A stretch of 64,000 nt of DNA from Actinomycetota bacterium (GTDB taxonomy: Bacteria; Actinomycetota; AC-67): positions 1 to 64,000 of the forward strand of contig JBAZZY010000005.1 of assembly GCA_041658565.1 (NCBI GenBank). The letters run 5' to 3'. Of the stretch, positions 34,604-42,508 are shown in pieces. A model generated the notes under the pieces. It saw nothing but the letters and a program-made list of their open reading frames with translations, was not told where the DNA came from and did no database searches. The position numbers and the translations under genes are program-made. The stretch's first letter is position 1. Every line of letters starts with the position of its first letter.

Positions 34604-35185
34604 GTGATAATTACCGCCGAGACGAAGGGGGTGGTCGAAACATTCTTCCTTGATTGGGGTCTATCGCTTGCGGCCGGATTGATGTTCGGCTTCGCCGGTC
34701 GCCGCGAGATCGCCACTGCCGCATCCGCGTTTTCAACGCGGGCGTTCCGGCTTGGCCTTGCGTACCTGCAGGTCGGGGTTCTCGGGATCGCAGTAACGCT
34801 TTACCTCATGCGCCCGGACTGGATGTGGATGTACTGGGTTCCCTCGGCGCAGCTTCCCATCGCCGTGGTCATCCTGTCGTTCGCAATGTACGAACTCGCG
34901 TTTCTCGCCGGCTTCTCGGTTGCTCCCGCTCTCGCCGGCCGCGGAATGATGACGCCGGTATTCGTCTTGGTTGCCGGCGCACTGACGGCGGGGCAAGTCG
35001 CGTCGCGCGCGCGCCTCGAGCACTTCGGAACTATCTCCGAGTACGCCGCCGGCACAGCAGCACGAGGGTTCACGTCGAACCCCTTCCACGTCGAACCCGA
35101 GATCTGGTTCTTCGCAATCGCCGGAACCGCATCGATCCTGGCGCTGGTCGTGCTACTGCGCCGAGTCGCCCGCCGGCCCGCCTGA
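34604..35185 (+). CDS. Multi-pass membrane protein of unknown function
   Basis: 193 residues with about five hydrophobic segments (roughly 13-30, 46-68, 82-100, 110-130 and 165-185) and a cytoplasmic Arg-rich end. I recognise no family. The GTG at 34604 is used; a GATAAT element overlaps its first codons (34606-34611), so the true start may be the in-frame GTG at 34631 instead. Divergent from the Tad operon. Confidence 0.6.
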   Translation: MIITAETKGVVETFFLDWGLSLAAGLMFGFAGRREIATAASAFSTRAFRLGLAYLQVGVLGIAVTLYLMRPDWMWMYWVPSAQLPIAVVILSFAMYELAFLAGFSVAPALAGRGMMTPVFVLVAGALTAGQVASRARLEHFGTISEYAAGTAARGFTSNPFHVEPEIWFFAIAGTASILALVVLLRRVARRPA

Positions 35186-35210
35186 CGGTTTTTCCCGCAC
35201 TAGACGGTTT
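35184..35210. promoter_or_regulatory. Direct repeat GACGGTTT x2 upstream of tetR
   Basis: GACGGTTT occurs at 35184-35191 and 35203-35210 (19 bp between starts, about two helical turns). It lies 65-90 bp before the TetR-family gene at 35275 and could be a regulator site. The first copy overlaps the stop of the membrane protein gene. Confidence 0.3.
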
Positions 35211-35274
35211 AATTGTCGTTATGTCCGTTTCATCGGGCAATGGCAGACCACCAGCGGGCTAGACTTAGGTCATC

Positions 35275-35931
35275 ATGGGGAAGCGGGCGGAGTACTTAGG
35301 ACCGGAGAAACGACGCCCGTTGGTTCTTGATGCGGCGCGAGAGATCTTCGCCGCGGGCGGGTTTGCCGACGCATCCATGGCAGCCATCGCCGAACACGCC
35401 GGAGTCTGCAAGGCCGTGTTGTATGACTGCTTCCCCGGCGGCAAACAAGAGATCTACTACTCCTTACTCGACCGCGAGGAGCAGGTCTTCTCCGAACACG
35501 TCACGCGTGCAATCGACGAGACCTTCCACCTCCCTCTCGAGGAATCGCTGCGGGTTGGGCTCACCTCGTTCTTGCGCTATGCCGAGGCGGACCCGCTGGG
35601 ATTCCGAGTCATCTTCGGCGACGCCGGCACCGCAGACCCCGAGATCGCGCGCCGAACGCGGCAGGTGAAGGACCGCATGGTTGAGCAGTTGGGGGCGCGC
35701 GCCCGAACGGTCATCGCCGCAACCGGGGCCCCCGACCCGCCTGCCGCCGGGGTCTTTCCCCGAGCAATCATCGCCGTCGCCGAGGAACTTGCCCGTTGGC
35801 TCCTGCGAGACCCGTCCGTGCCGAGCGCCGCCGTGGTCGAACTGACGGCGCGTTGGTTCATGCATGGCTTCGAGCAAGTCGTTCTCCCGCAGGTCTGGGA
35901 CCGGGCCGACCTCGGTCCGGCGCCCGCCTGA
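35275..35931 (+). CDS. TetR/AcrR-family transcriptional regulator
   Basis: 218 residues. The N-terminal HTH (about 12-60) reads VLDAAREIFAAGGFADASMA and AIAEHAGVCKAVLYDCFPGG, with KQEIYYSLLDREEQ following. The C-terminal ligand domain is variable. TAGACT lies 9 nt before the ATG with no Shine-Dalgarno, so the leader is very short. It stands alone; the target is unknown. Confidence 0.85.
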   Translation: MGKRAEYLGPEKRRPLVLDAAREIFAAGGFADASMAAIAEHAGVCKAVLYDCFPGGKQEIYYSLLDREEQVFSEHVTRAIDETFHLPLEESLRVGLTSFLRYAEADPLGFRVIFGDAGTADPEIARRTRQVKDRMVEQLGARARTVIAATGAPDPPAAGVFPRAIIAVAEELARWLLRDPSVPSAAVVELTARWFMHGFEQVVLPQVWDRADLGPAPA

Positions 35932-35964
35932 ATCACCCATCCGAACCCTGCCCCTCGGTACCCC

Positions 35965-36100
35965 TTGACGTACGGCCGAGTTCATGGTGACCTAGGGGAA
36001 GAATTCAGACATGTTTCGTCGGAGTCCTGCGTAAGTGTGGTCTCGTAGTCCCCCGCCTGCGAGACACCCGGAGCCGCCCCTAGGGCGGCTCCGGTCTTGT
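35965..36100 (+). ncRNA. Candidate small RNA, about 100 nt, 6C-like
   Basis: TTGACG (35965-35970) and TGACCT (35988-35993) with 17-bp spacing form a plausible promoter; transcription would start near 36000. The RNA would hold a 9-bp hairpin GTCTCGTAG/CTGCGAGAC (36040-36065) with a C-rich loop TCCCCCGC, then the terminator-like hairpin at 36068-36094. Two hairpins with a C-run in the loop recall actinobacterial 6C RNA, but the second loop is not C-rich, so the family match is weak. No ORF of note. Confidence 0.45.
36068..36094 (+). terminator. Intrinsic-terminator-like hairpin
   Basis: CCGGAGCCGCCC, 3-nt loop CTA, GGGCGGCTCCGG: a perfect 12-bp stem followed by TCTTGT. It would end the candidate small RNA or read-through from tetR. 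Confidence 0.75.
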
Positions 36101-36172
36101 CAGAACGGACCATTTAGCGAAGGAGTGCGCATTTGACGTCCACACGAAGCCGTCGCCGCTAGTATTCGCCCA

Positions 36173-36970
36173 ATGCAGGCCGCCTTTTTTGACCTCGACA
36201 AGACCGTCATCGCGCGCTCATCGACGCTCGCATTCGGCAAACCGCTGATGAAGGAAGGAATGATCAGCCGCGCGCTGATCATCAAGTCGCTGTACGCGCA
36301 GCTCGTCTACCACCTGGTCGGCGCCGACGAGGCCAAGATGGAGAAGATGCGCGTCGCGCTGCTGGAACTGACGCGCGGCTGGGAGAAAGAGAAGATCCAG
36401 CAACTCGTGCGCGAGACGATCACCGACATCATCGACCCGCTGATCTACCAAGAGGCGCTGGACCTCATCGCCGAGCACCGCGCGGCCGGCCGCCGCGTGT
36501 ACATCGTGTCGTCGTCGGCTGAGGAAATCGTGCGCCCATTGGCCGAATACTTGGGTGTTCCGCACTTCATCGCAACACGTCCAAGCATTGACGACGAAGG
36601 TCGCTACACCGGTGAGTTGGAGTTCTACTGCTATGGCGAGAACAAGGCCATCGCGATGCGCGAGGCCGCTGAGCGATACGGCATCGATCTCGCCGGGTCG
36701 TACGCGTACTCGGATTCAGTCACCGACGAGCCGATGCTCGCTGTCGTCGGGCACCCCAACGTGGTGAACCCGGACAAGGAATTGCGCGCGATCGCGGTTG
36801 AACGCGAGTGGCCGATACTTGAATTCGTTCGTCCAATTTCGCTGCGGTCACGAATCGTGGCAAGCGTTTCGAAGCCATCGCCGACAACCGCATTCGCAGC
36901 CGCGGCATTTGCTGCCGCGGCGATCGGTTGGCGCGCCATGCGCCGCCGCGGCGGTTCGCACGCTGCATAA
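36173..36970 (+). CDS. HAD-IB family hydrolase (SerB-like)
   Basis: 265 residues. HAD motif I is FFDLDKTVIARSS, motif II VYIVSSSAEEIV, and motif III/IV AYSDSVTDEPMLAVVGHPNVVNPD. The layout matches HAD-superfamily IB enzymes related to phosphoserine phosphatase and lipid-phosphate phosphatases. A short Ala-rich hydrophobic tail (about 240-258) may anchor it to the membrane. TAGTAT (36160-36165) is 7 nt before the ATG: leaderless. Confidence 0.85.
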   Translation: MQAAFFDLDKTVIARSSTLAFGKPLMKEGMISRALIIKSLYAQLVYHLVGADEAKMEKMRVALLELTRGWEKEKIQQLVRETITDIIDPLIYQEALDLIAEHRAAGRRVYIVSSSAEEIVRPLAEYLGVPHFIATRPSIDDEGRYTGELEFYCYGENKAIAMREAAERYGIDLAGSYAYSDSVTDEPMLAVVGHPNVVNPDKELRAIAVEREWPILEFVRPISLRSRIVASVSKPSPTTAFAAAAFAAAAIGWRAMRRRGGSHAA

Positions 36971-37065
36971 ACGGCGCGCGCGCGGCAGAGTCGTGCGGCT
37001 CGCTCGAAAACATCGCGAAGGACCCTGGATTCCGCGCTTTTTTGGTGCTAGCGTGTTGGATTAGT

Positions 37066-37167
37066 AAGGGAGGGCGCGGTACCCACGCGCGGTCAGCCGC
37101 GGGAGGCGCACTCGAGCCAAGTGTTCGAGAGGCAGAGCGCGATTGATAGCCGCCCCCTCCCTTTTTT
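37066..37167 (+). ncRNA. Candidate stand-alone structured RNA, ~100 nt, ending in T6
   Basis: The 5' segment GGGAGGGCG (37068-37076) can pair with the 3' CGcc-CCCTCCC (37151-37161), which is immediately followed by TTTTTT (37162-37167). Internal helices include CTCGA/TCGAG around 37111-37129. There is no ORF with a ribosome site. The closed-end shape with U-tract suggests an independent small RNA. I checked for the SRP RNA tetraloop motif and for a tRNA cloverleaf; neither is present. Upstream TAGCGT (around 37049) might be the -10. Confidence 0.5.
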
Positions 37168-37247
37168 CATGCCCGAGTTCGGTGCGTGTCCCCGAATCCG
37201 CAAGTCATGTTCGCTGCCGACAACGACATTCCCCCGCGCCCAAACCA

Positions 37248-39038
37248 TCAGACAGGATCGGGTCGGCAGGGCTGGTTGCGGATGGTGTCACACGCCGACA
37301 GCGCAGCCTGCGCGGATTGGCCCGGCAACACTCCGACCACCAGACGAGACGGATGAGCAGCGTCGTGCAGAATGGTGTTGATCGCGGGATCGGGTGTGGG
37401 AACAAACGCCCAGAACCCGGTGTGGCTCGTGGGTGCGTCGATCCACACGCGCAAGCGTGAGCCCGCACGAAACGCGTGCGCGAACGGGAAGACCTCAATC
37501 CGCAGAGGAGTCGGCTCGCCGGCGGTCAGGGGTTGCGCGTCCCCTCGCAGGTGCGTCTGGTAAGGCCGCAGTTCCGTCGAACGCGTGGTGTCCAAAGCGC
37601 GATGCGAGGCGCGCAACCACCCACGCTGGACGTACATCTCTTGGCCGTCGGGACGAACCTCGGTCACCGTAACCTGAACGTCGGTGTCGGTCGCCGTCGA
37701 GGCGAGCCACAGATCCAGACTGGCCGGTCCCGCGAGAACCAGGTCGCTCTGAAGCGGCGGGCTCGTATACGCAACGGATCCACCCGGCGGCACCGGAGCC
37801 TTCCACAGGAACTGACCCATCGTGTACCCGCTCTGCTGCTGACCCGGCTCCCCAACGTCGGGAGACGGCAGCGGGTAGGCGTACGAGTCGGTCGCCTCGT
37901 CGGCGACGGGTGCTGCATCGTCGAGCCCACCGCCGGCGCGCAAATAGAACGCGCGCGGGGTCGGGTTCGGAATCGACGGGAGATCGATCGCCCACGTCTT
38001 GACGTTCTCCTGCCCGCCGTTTTGAATCTGCGTCTCCATCCAAATCGAAACCGGGGCGTGGCTTTCGAAGCCGTTGTCTACGTCGCGCACAAAGTGATCC
38101 AGGAACGCGAGCGTGAGATCCTGCGCCTCGGCTGAGGCGTAGTCGCGTCCGTGGTTTCCGTTGGAGAAGTTGACCCAGAGTCTGTCCGGGTGGGTGAACA
38201 ACTCAAGGTCTTCCCAAATGCGGCCCGGGAGTTGCTCGTCCTGCCACGCGTTGAACAGGAACGCAGGCACGTCGATCTCCGGGATGCCGGCTTCAGGCGA
38301 GCGCGCCTTCCACTGCCCGTCGAAGTCGTCGTCGTAGGGATTGTCCGCGACGAGCGTCGGAATGAAGTAACTCCTGTTCGCGTTCCCCGCCTCGTGCGTG
38401 CCGTAATTGACCGCACACTGGGTGTCGCCCTCGGGCAAGGCCCGCTGAACGAGCGCCTGGGTCCCGCCCTCCTTCTGAATCCCGGTCCAGGCAAACGTGA
38501 AGTCGTATTCGAGGATCCCGCCGGGATACACGACATCGCGATACAGATCACTCAGCGCCGAAGAAGGCGCGATCGCCCGCAGGTGCGGAGGTCGCTGCGC
38601 CGCAGTCAACAACTGAGTAATGCCTCCGAAACTGACGCCGATCATGCCGACCCGCCCGTCCGACCACGACTGCGTTCCCGCCCACTCGATCGCGTCGTAG
38701 CCGTCCCGACCCATCACAAGCGAAAAGGGATCGAACACGCCCTCCGAGCAGCCGGTTCCACGCGCCGACACTCCGACCACCGCGAAACCGCGCTCAAGCA
38801 ATCTGTCGAGGTAAGTTCCCACGCCGTTGTCGCCCGCGTAGGTTCCCGCCGCATAGCCCTCGTAATTCACAAGAACGGGGAAGGTCGTACCCTCCGCGGG
38901 GCGGATCACGTGATAGCGCAGCCGCGTGCCGTCGCGCGCGGTCATATAGCCGCTCTCCTCGACGGTTCCGCCGCGCGCCACCCCACTCACCGCAAGCGCC
39001 AAACCCATCGCAACGGCAACAGCGACCAGCTTCCTCAT
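37248..39038 (-). CDS. Secreted CocE/NonD-family hydrolase (X-Pro dipeptidyl-peptidase-like)
   Basis: 596 residues with a signal peptide (MRKLVAVAVAMGLALAVSGV then about ARG). The alpha/beta-hydrolase core has the nucleophile in MIGVSFGGITQ and an oxyanion region SARGTGCSEGVFDPF. The C-terminal half (about 340-590) is the PepX_C jelly-roll (LAGPASLDLWLASTATDTDV and RIEVFPFAHAFRAGSRLRVW). Members cleave proline dipeptides, cocaine-type esters or glutaryl-cephalosporins. GGAGGG lies 6 nt before the ATG. Confidence 0.87.
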   Translation of the reverse strand: MRKLVAVAVAMGLALAVSGVARGGTVEESGYMTARDGTRLRYHVIRPAEGTTFPVLVNYEGYAAGTYAGDNGVGTYLDRLLERGFAVVGVSARGTGCSEGVFDPFSLVMGRDGYDAIEWAGTQSWSDGRVGMIGVSFGGITQLLTAAQRPPHLRAIAPSSALSDLYRDVVYPGGILEYDFTFAWTGIQKEGGTQALVQRALPEGDTQCAVNYGTHEAGNANRSYFIPTLVADNPYDDDFDGQWKARSPEAGIPEIDVPAFLFNAWQDEQLPGRIWEDLELFTHPDRLWVNFSNGNHGRDYASAEAQDLTLAFLDHFVRDVDNGFESHAPVSIWMETQIQNGGQENVKTWAIDLPSIPNPTPRAFYLRAGGGLDDAAPVADEATDSYAYPLPSPDVGEPGQQQSGYTMGQFLWKAPVPPGGSVAYTSPPLQSDLVLAGPASLDLWLASTATDTDVQVTVTEVRPDGQEMYVQRGWLRASHRALDTTRSTELRPYQTHLRGDAQPLTAGEPTPLRIEVFPFAHAFRAGSRLRVWIDAPTSHTGFWAFVPTPDPAINTILHDAAHPSRLVVGVLPGQSAQAALSACDTIRNQPCRPDPV

Positions 39039-39135
39039 GAACGCCCTCCCTCACCCTGTGCGCCGCTTCTTCGACACCGCGCGCGCGCCCTCCTCCCGGG
39101 GCTACGAACTGCTCGACCCGGTCCCCGTGCGCGCG

Positions 39136-39188
39136 CGTAAACTGCGCGCGGAGGCGAATGGGGGCTGGTGTCCCTCCCGGTCTTCAAA
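39136..39188 (+). repeat. Broken selenocysteine tRNA, 5' half (53-bp direct repeat copy 1)
   Basis: These 53 bp are identical to 42135-42187. They include 14 bp upstream of the gene, then the tRNA-Sec 5' acceptor strand GGAGGCG (from 39150), the 6-bp D stem with TGGT loop, and the anticodon stem up to CTTCAAA. After 39188 the sequence diverges (GAGGACC). The other half of this tRNA is missing here. I read it as one boundary of an inserted segment. Confidence 0.85.
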
Positions 39189-39335
39189 GAGGACCACGCG
39201 GTTTCTAGGACCTGGGGTTTCGCGCGTTGCTGCACGTCATTGAGTCCCGCAGAGATCCGCTGAGCCGCGCCCGTCCTCCCCCGGCCTCCGTAGTTGTCAT
39301 ACAAAGTGTCATGCACGTTCGAAGGCAACTGCCGA

Positions 39336-39566
39336 TCAGAACGCGCTCGGCCTTCCGCCGACGATCCATCGTTGGTGCGCAGCCTCGTGCCGCTCCGTCT
39401 GCCCGAGGACGATGAACGCGCTCGGACAGAGATCGCACGCGATGTAGCCGGAGAAGTTCGGTGGGCCATCCCACCCCGCGTGAAAGGCCTCCTCCGAGTC
39501 GCGGAATGCCCGGGCGTGGCCACAGCAGTCGCACACGAGGTGGATAGCCTGCCTGTTCGCCATCAT
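39336..39566 (-). CDS. Small zinc-ribbon-like protein, 76 aa
   Basis: Two CxxC pairs are spaced by about 29 residues (CDCCGHARAF and IACDLCPSAFIV), a likely treble-clef or zinc ribbon. No enzyme motif. G-rich tract (GGGGGG) directly precedes the ATG at 39566; the second Met at 39563 is an alternative. It lies inside the selC-bounded segment, divergent from the AbiEi-like gene. Function unknown. Confidence 0.6.
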   Translation of the reverse strand: MMANRQAIHLVCDCCGHARAFRDSEEAFHAGWDGPPNFSGYIACDLCPSAFIVLGQTERHEAAHQRWIVGGRPSAF

Positions 39567-39663
39567 CCCCCCCCGAATCTTGTCTGATTTGCCCCAGAGC
39601 ATGTGCCGGTCCCTCTTATGGGCAAACTCCCTGGTAAACGCCCTATGTTGCCAAGTACAGGCC

Positions 39664-39738
39664 TGTTTGCTGGACCAGCAAACATCCGCATCCGAGCAAC
39701 GATCTCAGGTATCCTCCTAGTTTGCCATGCAAGCAAAC
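39664..39738. promoter_or_regulatory. Two palindromic operators GTTTGC-N7-GCAAAC at the AbiEi-like promoter
   Basis: A perfect palindrome TGTTTGCTGG-A-CCAGCAAACA (39664-39684) and a second site with the same half-sites and spacing (39720-39738) that overlaps the ATG at 39727. A lone half-site GCAAAC is at 39622-39627. A -10-like TATCCT is at 39710-39715, between the two sites. The arrangement predicts autorepression by the downstream HTH protein. Confidence 0.7.
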
Positions 39739-40848
39739 AGTGCGCCTCGGGAAACAGACCTCGTTCAAAAGGCCTTCGCCTGGCTGCGCGCGACCCTGCC
39801 TCCAACGTGGGCCGTCGATCCTTCGAGCAGGCTCGGAACCGAGGGCACCCTCATCAATTCGACCCGCGTCGATGCGGCCGTCGAAATCCGCCCCCCTGGA
39901 GGCGTGTGCGCGACGCTGGTCATCGAGGCCAAGCGAACCTTCGGCCCGCGTGATGTCGAGAGGCTCATGGGGGGACTCTCGCGCAGCCTCCGGTCATTCG
40001 TTCCGGATCTTGGGATCCTCGTGATCGCCCCGTGGCTCAGTCTTCGGACGCGCGAGTTGCTCGCCAAGGAAGAGATCAACTACGTGGATCTCACCGGCAA
40101 CGCCTACCTCCGGATCGAGAATCCGTTCATCCTCATCAAGACAGACGGCGCGCAACGTGATCCGTCGCCGACGGCGCGAGGGCCCGCTCGACTCAGCGGA
40201 GCGCGAGCAGCGCGGCTGATCCGGATGCTCATCGATGTGCGCCCGCCCTACGGCGTCCGTGACATCGCTACGGCAACGGAACTCAATGCCGGGTACGTGT
40301 CGCGGCTCCTCGAAACGCTCGACTCCGAAGCGCTGATCAAACGATCACCGCGCGGTGGCGTCGACGAAGTAGCGGTCCTTCCGTTGCTGCGACGATGGGC
40401 GCAGATCTACGACGTGTTCAAGACAAACGAAACGCTTCGATTCATCGCAGCCGGCGGCGCCGGTGCGTGGCTCGACCAACTACGCGAATCGTCCACGCGG
40501 GCCCGTTGGGCTGTAACCGGTTCGTTCGCGGCTGTGCGGCTCTCCCCCGTTGCCGCACCCACCCTGCTGACCGTCTACACAGATGACCCCGGCTCTCTTG
40601 CGAAGACCCTGCGTCTCTTGCCCGCAAGCGAGGGCGCGAACGTCCTCTTGATGCGTCCCTTCGACACAGTCGTATGGGATCGTGGCGTGCGCGAGAACGA
40701 CGTCACCTACGTGAGCCCCTCGCAGATCGCAGTCGATTGCCTCACCGGCGTCGGTCGAATGCCTTCCGAAGGTGAGGCCATCCTGAGCTGGATGAACGAG
40801 AACGAGTCGATTTGGCGCGCAGATTCGCTACAAGAGGTCTCATCGTGA
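39727..40848 (+). CDS. AbiEi-like regulator with N-terminal nuclease-like domain
   Basis: 373 residues in three parts. The N-terminal part (about 1-135) has an Asp-x17-Glu-x-Lys pattern (Asp49, Glu67, Lys69 in LVIEAKR) like PD-(D/E)xK nucleases, and YVDLTGNAYLRIENP. A winged HTH follows (about 165-215, YGVRDIATATELNAGYVSRL). The C-terminal AbiEi-like domain includes WAVTGSFAAVRLSPVAAPTL. In AbiE systems the AbiEi partner represses the operon and neutralises the nucleotidyltransferase toxin. Its TGA overlaps the toxin-like ATG. Whether the nuclease-like fold is active is unknown. Confidence 0.65.
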   Translation: MQANSAPRETDLVQKAFAWLRATLPPTWAVDPSSRLGTEGTLINSTRVDAAVEIRPPGGVCATLVIEAKRTFGPRDVERLMGGLSRSLRSFVPDLGILVIAPWLSLRTRELLAKEEINYVDLTGNAYLRIENPFILIKTDGAQRDPSPTARGPARLSGARAARLIRMLIDVRPPYGVRDIATATELNAGYVSRLLETLDSEALIKRSPRGGVDEVAVLPLLRRWAQIYDVFKTNETLRFIAAGGAGAWLDQLRESSTRARWAVTGSFAAVRLSPVAAPTLLTVYTDDPGSLAKTLRLLPASEGANVLLMRPFDTVVWDRGVRENDVTYVSPSQIAVDCLTGVGRMPSEGEAILSWMNENESIWRADSLQEVSS

Positions 40849-41687
40849 TGATGGTCGATCCCCGATACGTTGAGGCGCGCCGCGTGCTGCTCGACGCGCT
40901 CGTAGCGCTGCAGCCGCATCGTGACGCCGTCATCGTCGCCGGCGCTCAAGCCGTGTATCTGCACACAGGTGACGGCGACATCGCGATCGCGCCGTACACG
41001 ACCGACGGCGACCTCGCCCTCGATCCGACGTTGCTCGATGACACGCCGAAACTCGGGGCCGCGATGACTGCGGCGGGCTTCACGCTCTCCGAGCCGAACC
41101 CAGGGACCGCAGAGCCTGGTGTGTGGGTGGCAACTGCGCGCATCGAAGGTGTCGCAGTACTCATACCCGTTGATTTGATCGTCCCCGAAGGCGTCGCGCC
41201 ACCCGGCGGCCGTCGCGGAGCCCGACTCGGCCCTCACGGCAACATGGCCGCGCGACGCGCCGTTGGGCTGGAGGCGGCGCTCGTCGACCACGCCCCCATG
41301 CGTTTGCGCGCGCTCGATCCGGTGGACGCGCGCGAGATCGATGCAGAAGTCGCGGGCCCGGCGGCGCTGATCGTTGCCAAGGCGCACAAGATTCACGACC
41401 GTCTTGATCGGCCGGATCGTCTCATCGACAAAGACGCCGCGGACGTGTTCCGCCTCATGTCGTCGATGCAGCCGGAAGACGTCGCCGTGACGATGCGAAG
41501 ACTTCTCGAACACGAGACGGCGGGGCCACCCACACGCAACGGGCTCGAGCATCTTCGCGGTTTGTTTGGGTCGCGCCGAGGCGAGGGCATCATCATGGCT
41601 GGGCGCGCCCTTCGGATCGCGATGCCGGAAGCCCGCGTGTTGGAAGTGTCGATGGCTTGGACCGAAGCTCTGCTGTCTGCGATCTAA
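40848..41687 (+). CDS. AbiEii-like nucleotidyltransferase (toxin candidate, module 1)
   Basis: 279 residues. The nucleotidyltransferase core is seen as VIVAGAQAVYLH (glycine-type motif near 28-39) and TTDGDLALDP with the metal-binding Asp53-x-Asp55. A later KAHKIHDRLDRPDRLIDKDA segment is typical of this fold. AbiEii toxins transfer nucleotides to tRNA or proteins. The ATG shares its A with the TGA of the upstream gene and has GAGG 10 nt upstream. Confidence 0.65.
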   Translation: MMVDPRYVEARRVLLDALVALQPHRDAVIVAGAQAVYLHTGDGDIAIAPYTTDGDLALDPTLLDDTPKLGAAMTAAGFTLSEPNPGTAEPGVWVATARIEGVAVLIPVDLIVPEGVAPPGGRRGARLGPHGNMAARRAVGLEAALVDHAPMRLRALDPVDAREIDAEVAGPAALIVAKAHKIHDRLDRPDRLIDKDAADVFRLMSSMQPEDVAVTMRRLLEHETAGPPTRNGLEHLRGLFGSRRGEGIIMAGRALRIAMPEARVLEVSMAWTEALLSAI

Positions 41688-41704
41688 ACCGAGCGAAGGC
41701 TGAG

Positions 41705-42055
41705 ATGGCGACCAAACGCAGCGCACTACCCGACTTGGCGGTCGCAAAGGTGAAGCGATTCTGCGATCAGAAGATCCCCGAGCATGTTCGCGATCAGCTC
41801 GTGTGGGTCGTCGAGACGCGCGGGCGCTCGATCATGATCTACGAGAACCGACCGCCGTGGCGCGAGGACTTCGGGCCGGAATGGAGCAAGCGAGAGATCG
41901 CCCGGTTCCTTTACGACCCGGACACGATGACATGGACGCTGTACTGGGCGAACCGGCACGGCAGGTGGTTGAAGGTGCCCGACGCTCCGCCCGCCGACGA
42001 CGTCGAGCCGCTCCTGCGCATAGTTCAAGAAGACCGCACCGGCGCCTTCGAGTGA
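41705..42055 (+). CDS. DUF3024 domain-containing protein
   Basis: 116 residues. The DUF3024 pattern is clear: LPDLAVAKVKRFCDQKIPEH, ENRPPWREDFGPEWSKREIA and TWTLYWANRHGRWLKV. Function unknown; the family is widespread in Actinomycetota. The gene follows the nucleotidyltransferase by 17 bp (GAAGG 5 nt before the ATG), so it is probably the third gene of module 1. Confidence 0.8.
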   Translation: MATKRSALPDLAVAKVKRFCDQKIPEHVRDQLVWVVETRGRSIMIYENRPPWREDFGPEWSKREIARFLYDPDTMTWTLYWANRHGRWLKVPDAPPADDVEPLLRIVQEDRTGAFE

Positions 42056-42148
42056 TCGATCAATCGGGTCGTGGGGGCTCGAAGCCCGGCTTCAGCCACG
42101 GGACACGTCGACAAGCCCGTACCGCGTTTCCGCACGTAAACTGCGCGC

Positions 42149-42238
42149 GGAGGCGAATGGGGGCTGGTGTCCCTCCCGGTCTTCAAAACCGGTGAAGCGC
42201 TTAACCGCGCTTGGTGGGTTCGATTCCTTCCGCCTCCG
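42149..42238 (+). tRNA. selC: tRNA-Sec (anticodon TCA)
   Basis: 90 nt. Features special to bacterial tRNA-Sec are present: a 6-bp D stem GGGGGC/GTCCCT with a TGGT loop, anticodon loop CTTCAAA (TCA), long variable arm with AGCGC/GCGCT, and acceptor GGAGGCG/CGCCTCC. The extended eighth acceptor pair is A-C and the T stem has a T-T mismatch, so it may be a recombinant or decaying copy. CCA is not encoded. It is the only complete copy between the 5'-half at 39150 and the 3'-half at 47570. The 53-bp repeat covers 42135-42187. Confidence 0.85.
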
Positions 42239-42447
42239 CTTCCGCTTTCGCCTCCGCCTCCGCCTCTAGAAAGCCCTTATCCTCACCGAGCTCGTGTACT
42301 CCGACGTCCGCACGCAGCACGACCGCCGCAGCCCCGCGGACACGCTGCTCCGACGACTGCGGCCAACGTTTTCGCGCTGAGCCATCCGACCAGCCGTTTC
42401 TCTTGAGAACGGATACCAGATGCCAGGGGCGGCGGAGATCACACTCC

Positions 42448-42508
42448 TTGCTTTTCTCGTATCCGATGCTATTCTCGCATCATGCGAGAAATAAGCCGAG
42501 TGCGAGAA
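42448..42508. promoter_or_regulatory. Leaderless promoter buried in a palindromic operator, module 2
   Basis: TTGCTT (42448-42453), 16 bp, TATTCT (42470-42475), then 6 nt to the ATG at 42482. The perfect palindrome TTCTCGCAT-C-ATGCGAGAA (42472-42490) covers the -10, start site and start codon. Extra half-sites are TTCTCG (42454-42459) and TGCGAGAA (42501-42508), and an imperfect CCGTTTCTC/GAGAACGG lies near 42393-42411. Confidence 0.7.

Noticed and set aside
36139..36165. TTGACG (36133) as the -35 of the HAD gene
   Set aside because: Spacing to the TAGTAT -10 is 21 bp, too long for a standard promoter; the -10 alone is kept.
37066..37167. tRNA or SRP RNA
   Set aside because: No cloverleaf with an anticodon arm and no GGAA tetraloop helix; treated as unassigned RNA.
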